From positions 14,105,971 to 14,169,970 of the forward strand of contig CM018690.1 in assembly GCA_009363875.1 (NCBI GenBank): a DNA stretch of 64,000 nucleotides, read 5' to 3'. Each line of letters begins with the position of its first letter. Positions within the stretch are counted from its first letter, which is position 1. Below the pieces are notes generated by a model. The model ran no database searches. It was not told the origin of the DNA and worked only from the letters and a program-made list of their open reading frames with translations. This document shows, piece after piece, positions 56,772 through 64,000 of this stretch. The position numbers and the translations under genes are program-made. Source of the stretch: Mikania micrantha. Lineage: Eukaryota; Streptophyta; Magnoliopsida; Asterales; Asteraceae.

Positions 56772-57084
56772 GATTTGAGAAATTTCTTGTTTGTTTATAT
56801 GTAAGGATGACTTGAAAGCTAGAATCCAGGATTGAGTTGATTTTATATTACCTAAGTGTGGGTCAAATGAAATGAAATGTAGAACATAAACTTAATGGAC
56901 CATGATTGAGGGGCAAGAATAATCAGTATGGGTTTAATAGGATAACAATACTTGCAATCTTTCCCAAAGCATTCAATTTTGAATTAATGAGTTTAATTGT
57001 GTAGAAACCATTTCTATCTAGCTATGATCTCAGATTTTTGCATAAGCCTTTTTCAGGGACGAAAAAGAGATAAGTGTGGGGATG
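56772..57084 (+). other. 3' interior end and polypurine tract of element G
   Basis: CAGGGACGAAAAAG, then ATAAGTGTGGGGATG, stands immediately before the LTR, as in element B. The rest of the interior is missing. Confidence 0.6.
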
Positions 57085-58835
57085 TGATGTGTTGCAAAAC
57101 ACATCTGTTTTTCCATTTGTTTCGATTGAGTTTCTGTACAGTTTATTAGTTTTTAGAGTCGATTTATGCTGGTTCTTCACGATTTGGTAATTTCATGCTT
57201 GCAGGTAATAAACATGTCATTTTGGCACAAAATGATCAAGAAAACGAGCTCCCGGTTGAACGAGAATGAACCCAAGAACAAAAGTAGAAAAATCTGATTA
57301 TTGGGTGTTGTCGCGTATCGCGAAGGTTATGGAAAACCCAGTCGCGTAGCGCGACAGGTGGAAATTACCAAAATACCCTTTTTAATGATTGCGGGTTGAC
57401 CCGATTGTTTTGTCGGGTAGCGAGGTCCCTCGCGTAGCGCGAGGGGTTTCTGGGTGACTGTCGCGGTACGCGACGCGAAGGAAATTTCAGAAAATTGTTT
57501 TGCTCGATTAAAAACGGCTGGGGAGAAAAAATTAGGCCATCTTGGCATAGGAGAGACGGCAGAGGCGACCAAGAAGTGATTTTGGAGATTTGGGAAGCAA
57601 AAGATTGAAGAATCAAGGCTTAGGATCGAAGACATCGGGTGTTCATCATTCGGTTTATTCGGTTTCTTTGTTTTTTATTCGATTCCTATGTTTTTCATTT
57701 ACTTTAAACAGATTATGGATTGTTTACATATGATGTTTATTGGCTAAACTCTTAGAACTATCTAGGTTAGATGATTATGCATGTTTGATTTTGGTTTAAT
57801 TCGGTGTTGGAACATTTTGATGTGATGGATTTATGATTTAAAGATTTGGTTTTGAATATTGGATGTGTATGTGTATCTTTTATGGTTGAATGATTGATAT
57901 TATGTTCCTCATGTGTCTTGGCGATTGTCTGTCGCAAAATAGGTGCATGCTAGAATCAATTACTGTGTGTTTTTGATTAGTGGATGAGTTACTTAGGCCG
58001 AGTGATTCATAGGAATGTCTTATCAAGATTTAAACAGTTAAGATGTGCAACTTGCTTCAATAGCCGTGAGGCGAGAAGTGGTCGATAAGTCTTGGATGTT
58101 GGATTTCTAGTTAGAGCCTTTGTGAGAAGATCTTTCTAGTATGTCTATCAAATCATGTTTATCGAGTCCAATAGGAAAACCCAAGTTATCCCTAGCATTT
58201 AAGTGAACTGTGGCTTTCGTGCCGTGAGGTAGATTGTTTAACAGTTATTTCTTATATGTTTTGAGATTATCGTGATGTGAGGTAGATAATCTAGTGGATA
58301 CTTCATAAGTAGTTGGATGACCTGTGAGGGGAATCCATTTAACCGGTGGTTTAACGGCTTTTAGGATCCTTAGTTGACTATCCTTGAGAAGGGTTGAGGG
58401 TGCTCTAGTTTTCCTTGGAGTTTAGTATTTAAAGATCCCGGTATCACATCAGTTCCATCCCTGATAGAACCTTGTTAAGTATGTATATGATTCAAGCCTA
58501 GGTAGTGCTTCTTTTCTCCTCTGATCTAGTCTTTGGTTGCTCGTTTGTTTTTATTCTAAATGTTTATTAAGTTATCCTTAGTTTTGGTAGTAAAACTCCC
58601 CTTTCAAACAATTATTTTTATTTAAGTAAATCTGTATAGATAAGCATTTGAGTCTAGTTAGTACATTCTGTAGAAGTCTGTGGGTTCGATATCCGGACTT
58701 ACTTTTGTCTTGCTACATACAATAGGTACACTTGCCTGTCGGTAGCTTAGGTTTTAGAGAGTCTAGATTTATTACTTTGTGTCTAGTTTAAAGTCAGTTT
58801 TTAGTTAGTTTTATAGCTAAGCTCCGTCGACATCA
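57085..58835 (+). mobile_element. LTR of element G, Athila/Tat-like (1751 bp)
   Basis: Starts TGATGTG and ends CATCA. It contains GTGGGTTCGATATCCGGAC and ACACTTGCCTGTCGGTAG near the end, typical of this lineage. A truncated interior lies on the left only, so this is a 3' LTR of a 5'-deleted element. The palindrome array is at 57311-57474. Confidence 0.75.
57311..57474 (+). repeat. CGCG palindrome array in LTR G
   Basis: TCGCG-TAT-CGCGA (57311-57323), GTCGCG-TAG-CGCGAC (57341-57355), CTCGCG-TAG-CGCGAG (57429-57443), GTCGCG-GTA-CGCGAC (57460-57474), and a degenerate copy at 57411. The arms are perfect in all four. Confidence 0.92.
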
Positions 58836-60805
58836 GTGATACTTGAACTATGATCTCCAAGAATAAAGGACCAAGCCTTAACCACTAGGCTAACATTGTT
58901 GGATAGCATGTTCCAACTAATGAGTTTAAATCTAAAATGTGTATCATGATTACGCAATTGTGAATCGATATTATCATCAATAACATCAATTGGATGATCT
59001 TAAATGTACACTTATATTGTTACATTAATGTCATCTTTTAAAATCATATCAGGCATGCATTGTCTTTAAAACATCATAAGCCTTTCCAACCACATATCTT
59101 TTCGTTTTATGTTTCATGTCTTCAAGTTAGAATGCGTCGGAGACAACATTTCTTAGAATACAAACCGCTAGATTCGGATGAACCAGAACTAGTTGATGAT
59201 AACGAGAGAATAATAAAATTTGGTCTCATTTTGTTGAAAAAAAAATTGGTATAAAGAGTAGTAGAAGGATAAGTAAGAATGTAAAAACTAGGTTAAATGT
59301 GATTGTTTTTTATAGTTATTTAAAATTATTAATTTTTTATATATATGTTTCAATGGTCCATTTGATAACTCACACCCCTTGATCCACTCGGCTTTATCAA
59401 CCCACGAAGTGAACCTGTGACCACTACCATGTGTGGGCTGTGCCGATGTTACCACCACCGCACTATCCGAACCTTAATATCCTCCACTATGGTCGATATT
59501 TGTGGCCTGATTGCTTTAAACATCTTATCATTTTGTGTCTTTCACAATAACCAAACTTAGGAATACACTATTGAAAAAGTTAGCCTCTCTTGGACATTGA
59601 TTTTGATGAAGATCAACTATTATGCACTAAATATAATTGGACTTATGAAATCTACTAAATACAATTAGACTTAAGAAATCTATTCAATCACCTCGAGATT
59701 CGACTTCAAACTTTCGAAGCAAAAGGACAGTCGAAATGAATGTGTTAAGCGCTTATGATTATGATATCAGATGTGACTCGAGGAAGACCGCACACTAGTT
59801 CCCCATATAACTGTATTTGTTAAATTCGGTTCTAACACTTCCATGATTAAACCAGTTCCCCAAATGTCACCACCTATATATGAAGTAGTAGGTTCTAGCC
59901 ATGCTATCTAGATCTTCAATGTCTTTTAACTCTTCCATCTTGACCATATATGAGAAATTATCAATTACCATATTATCCAGATTTACCCTTTCTGATACAA
60001 GACGTATACATGATATTTTTGACTCCATCACTAGATTGCAAATAACTCCTTAAAAGCAACACAACCAAACCAACTTTCTTAACAAAATATGTCGAACAAC
60101 TATGAGATAATTATTGTGACGAAGAATTTACTCTTACCACATTATTAGTGGTAAGCATGGGGTCCATAAGCATGGTCATGTCAATATAAAACGTGTTTTT
60201 AAGTGTGTATCTATATTTACAAATAAATCATATAATGTATATACGAGTGGGCTCTCTAGATGCAAGAGTAAAAATGCAATAATTTTAACGTTAATTTATT
60301 TCTTTTTGTAAAAATAATGTTAAAAGCATTAAAATTATTAACATCAAACAATAGCTTTGAACCAGAAACTGTTTCGCAGCAGTTTCTCGATCTTTACTGG
60401 GATAGAGGTAAGATTTTGTTTTTATCCTTCCTTCTCAAACCGTACTAAAAAATAGAAATATATTGGGTAAGTTTTTTTTGTTTTTTGTTTGTTTGTTTAA
60501 TTATGATAACTTTCTTAAATTTAGTTAAATTGACTTTTGACTATAGCCCATTATGGCGGATCCCACTTGTATGTGGCAATAACATCGCTTAATTATGATA
60601 AGCGCTTCATTTTTTTTTTTCTAAATTTTTGTCATTACTTGATACACTTTCTCAAATTAAATTCAGGTTTAAACTAGGGTCTCTTTTAAACAACTAGAAC
60701 AAAAATTTTGACTTCTGTGTATCTCATTCTTAATCGAGATCTAGACTTAAGTATGTTAGAAATTATGTGTATAATTTTATAAACTTGTTCATAGTTTAAC
60801 AACCT
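58836..60805. other. Intergenic DNA with weak coding-like traces
   Basis: A 64-codon ORF (59060-59254) has a plausible stretch, MRRRQHFLEYKPLDSDEPEL. Near 60352-60410 a stretch reads SFEPETVSQQFLDLYWDRG followed by GTAAGATT, like an exon end. I recognise neither, and both may be relics. Confidence 0.3.
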
Positions 60806-61733
60806 TGTTGGATCGGTTTATGCATTTTGCATACACTTAATCAATGTTTCTTCTTGGTAGAATATTCTATCAAGAGTATCTTAATTACACTTGAATACAC
60901 AAGTAGAAAGAAAGAAGTTTACCCAAAAAATACTTCAAACTTAATATATATTTCTCTCACAAGCAAAGTGTACAAGACTCTTAGCAAACTTGCATGTTTT
61001 TCCGAGTTACATATGAAAGGTTATATACAAAAAAAACTACAGATGTATTCTTGTTGAAATACAAAGCTGGACAAAACACTAGAAACAAACGAATATTAAT
61101 TGTAGCATTCTATTAAGACTTGACATGCTAAGACCTGTTAATTACAATTAATACAAATCACTCAATTTACTTTTTCATTAGTTACATAGACCACAAAAGA
61201 CATTAATGAAGATGTCTTCAGAATATGTTCTCTTGATCTAATATTTGTACCATGTTGCTACTATCCCAAGGATGTCTTTTGATCTAGTTCTGAGTTTAGA
61301 AAGCAATTCTGAATATTTCTTCTGTTGGAATGCAGCAATAGCAGTTGAAAGTTTTAGAAGTTTATTATCGAAAGTTGTTGAACAATATCCAATCTTGATC
61401 TTAACAAAACGTTGGTAAAGGGTCAGAAGGTCTAGTTGGCTTAAAGACCTTCTGATCTCTTCTTTAACGGAAGACATTAGTAAGATATTGATCATTGGAA
61501 TATGGATGTCTTCCGATGTGTTGCACTCTTCGGAAGCTTTGTCTTCTCTCTAACCATCTGAAGAATAGATGTATCCTTCGAAAGTATTCAGTCTTTTGAA
61601 GATTATTGAAGGCTGATGACTTCTAAAAGATAATTATATCCTTTCGATCCTCCTAGACTTGTGGGAGATTACTTTGGTCAAGGGAGTTAATGTTTTGGCA
61701 AGCACCAGCCTTTTATACATCATAAATACAACA
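60806..61733 (+). mobile_element. Probable Copia-type solo LTR (928 bp)
   Basis: Termini TGTTGG and ACAACA. Flanks AACCT and AACTA agree at four of five. It has many CTTCGGA/TCTTCGAA words in its second half. The short ORFs inside are not convincing. Confidence 0.45.
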
Positions 61734-62428
61734 AACTAATATATACGTATGTCTGTGTGTGTGTGTGTGTGAGGGAAGAATCAAATAGAAAAAGATTTTG
61801 CTTAACAATAGTAGGAACCAATAGAAACTAACATGTGGCATGCTAAAAGAAAAATGAATTATACTTAGGTATAACATCTTATTTTTTGTATTCGATTTTT
61901 ATTTTTTGTACTGGACTTTTGATTTTTTGTACTACATTGTACAAGATTTGTTTTTGTACTAGACAAAAATCTATTCCTATTAGATCGAACCCTATATACA
62001 TACTAAGGTTATTCTAAAAAGGCATTCTCACAGTAAAAGGTTAAAAAAGGGTTTTTAACAACTCTTAAACCGGCTCAAAAAGACTCAAACTAAGTTCATT
62101 TTAGCTACGTTGGAACCAACTCGTCAAAGCCTTAACAATAAAACCTAAAGATAAATTTTAAAAGTAAGACAAATAGGAAAGATCGACACAATGATAAGTT
62201 AGAAGACACACTAAGTTGAAATTCCGTAAATTTTAAAATCTAAATGCTAAACACCGAAAACTAAACACAAAAGGTTAAATACTAAACACTAAATCCAAAA
62301 GGTTAAACACTAAACCTAAACCATAAAACTAAACCGTAAAGCTATCTTGGGTGAAACTTATTTATAAAAACATGTGTAAAATATTTTAGTTATGTTTTAA
62401 AAACCTTTGGGATTGCTTTCATTAATTT

Positions 62429-62475
<47 letters not shown>

Positions 62476-63249
62476 TGGCACGTTAACTCTAATCGTGTTG
62501 GGGTGTTACAAAAACTTTTGAAATTAAGTGTAGGAATAAAATTTAAAAATCTAAAAACATGAAGCGGTTAAATTAACATTATATATAGTTCAAGAATAAA
62601 ACTTATAAGTTTACAAGCGAAACTTAACAATTTTGTAAGTTAGAGGAATATATATGGTCATTGAAAATTGAAATAAAACCTAAAATTTTAGGAGTGAAGC
62701 TTAAATGTTTTGAAAGTTGGATTCCGACACTTCAATAAACTCTAAACTCAAAAAACTTTAAGTGATCAAAGCAATATTCTTTAAAGTTTAAGGAGAAATC
62801 CTATAAAAGTATCGGATCCCCAACCCTTTAAATTTTTAGTTTTATACATTTTTTTATTATTACATGTAAAGAAGAAAAACGGCTAACTAGATAGAGATAA
62901 TTAGGATAGAAATTTCAAAAGATAAAGACATGAATGGCAAACCGCTTGTATAATGTGTACAAGTCAATTAGATTTTTATTTTACAAGAACTTGGTAACGA
63001 AGTCAGAAACTGTTACGAGTAAAGAACGAAAGTCAATACTGACTTGCACTAATTTTCTAATGATTATGGTTAGTTTGTTACTATCCGTTGAAAATTTTAT
63101 TTGAGAATTAGTCGTTAAAGACTTTGAAATGCTTAAATGTGAAGCAAATGATACTTCTGCATACGCGTCAAAGTAGTTATAAAACTCGATGCCATTTTTT
63201 TACTGTTTATCAAGGAAGAAACCAATTAGATAAGTAATTTTTTATCTAA
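61734..63249. other. AT-rich DNA with simple repeats
   Basis: (TG)n at about 61750-61771, degenerate CTAAAC-rich sequence at 62235-62340, and (AT)n at 62431-62473. No gene. Confidence 0.5.
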
Positions 63250-63570
63250 GGGCTGTTTAGTAATTTTAATGATCATTAAGAGAGTACGGAGTTGTTTGGT
63301 AGCCTCTTAATGGTTTATAGGCTCTCAATGTTTAAGAGCTAATCTTAAGTCTGATTGGTTAAAATGATACCTCTTTAACTCTTTAGACGTAAGGTTACTT
63401 CTTAATCATTAAAAGATTATAAACAACTAAGAGGTTAAGAGACTACCAAATAGCCTTTTAATGTTAGTTGCTTAACATTCAATCTTAGGATCACCTATTA
63501 ATCATTAAAAGACTATAAACTATTAAGAGGTAGCATCTTAATGATCGTTAAGATACTATCAAACAACCCC
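63250..63570. mobile_element. Tourist-like MITE (321 bp)
   Basis: Flanked by TAA (63247-63249 and 63571-63573). Ends GGGCTGTTTAGTA and, read from the right, GGGGTTGTTTGATA. ATTAAGAGG-type words recur inside. This fits the PIF/Harbinger-derived Tourist group. Confidence 0.8.
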
Positions 63571-63573
63571 TAA

Positions 63574-64000
63574 ACCATAAAGATCGGGTAAGAGAGGTAG
63601 AGGTCGGAAACGGTCATCACAACAAGCAACAAAGCCTCAGCTAGCCTCATTTACAAATTACAATCGAGCGGCAAAGTTGAGGACCTTCCACTGAGTTTCC
63701 GATCTTCAATTCTCACTAATAAATGTTTTCCAGGCCACTCGTCCATTTCCTGCTAATTTCGCTCCTTTGCTAAGACCACACCCACCTCCCTAACCAATAA
63801 AACCATCAATGTTTTAATTTGGTGGTGAGAGATTTTCATGAGAGGTCACTGTCAATTATAAACGTTTTGGCTAACCAATACTATTAACCGGTGATGTCAT
63901 ATGGGTGTAATCTACCTAATTTCAATAGTAAACCTAAATATATATTGGGTAAATAAAACATTAGCAATTATCTTAATTTATAAAGGGTAGCCCACAGGTA
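63574..64000. other. Intergenic end of the window
   Basis: Less AT-rich to 63800 and possibly gene-flanking, but no ORF or promoter can be supported. Confidence 0.3.

Noticed and set aside
57327..57635. Minus-strand ORFs of 83-102 codons in LTR G
   Set aside because: They run through the palindrome array against the LTR direction and show no protein family features.
61238..61495. 85-codon minus-strand ORF as a host gene
   Set aside because: It lies inside the probable Copia LTR, starts with an ATG in no clear context, and matches no family I recognise.
62235..62340. Interstitial telomere repeat
   Set aside because: CTAAAC words are present, but the plant telomere unit CCCTAAA is not tandemly repeated.

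Overview
The window looks like nuclear DNA of a flowering plant. It is AT-rich and dominated by nested LTR retrotransposons. It contains intron-bearing genes, a Harbinger-type DNA transposon, MITEs and Helitron ends, and one clear plant regulatory gene, a class B heat-shock factor. The long chromovirus LTRs that read TGTCACACCCCC on this strand remind me of Asteraceae, but that placement is only an impression. There is no bacterial, phage or CRISPR content.

Left part (1-18.3 kb): the 3' half of an Athila/Tat-like Ty3 element (element B) runs from its integrase (808-1860) through a 3.7 kb spacer with its own gene-like unit to a polypurine tract and a 3' LTR starting at 5630. A piece of a chromovirus LTR ends at 807, apparently inserted into B's pol. 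A complete Tekay-type chromovirus (element A, 6528-17909, LTRs of 2943 bp each, target duplication GATAT) sits inside B's LTR. A's LTRs are almost identical, yet its gag-pol is broken in at least six places.

Middle (18.3-47.8 kb): after 3 kb of AT-rich DNA comes a four-deep nest. A Copia LTR (44403-47787, itself split by solo LTR E) borders a PIF/Harbinger transposon (21400-44330, TTA duplication). The transposase gene of that transposon is cut by solo LTR C (22529 to 43460, CCTCC duplication). LTR C holds a tandem chromovirus array (element D: truncated gag, LTR, full interior, LTR, truncated pol, LTR stub). D also carries an extra acidic coiled-coil ORF upstream of gag.

Right part (47.8-64 kb): mostly host-like DNA. 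The main gene is an HSFB1-type heat-shock factor on the minus strand (exons 54849-54646 and 50586-49981). Its leader carries two upstream ORFs, and it has a 4.06 kb intron containing a hAT-type MITE. A 550 bp Helitron lies just upstream. Further right are a long inverted repeat, the 3' end and LTR of a second Athila/Tat-like element (57085-58835), a probable Copia solo LTR, and a Tourist-like MITE.

The most unusual pattern is that LTRs of several unrelated families each carry their own array of short motifs. In four of them these are CpG-rich palindromes with a 1-3 base centre whose arms change in a compensating way.
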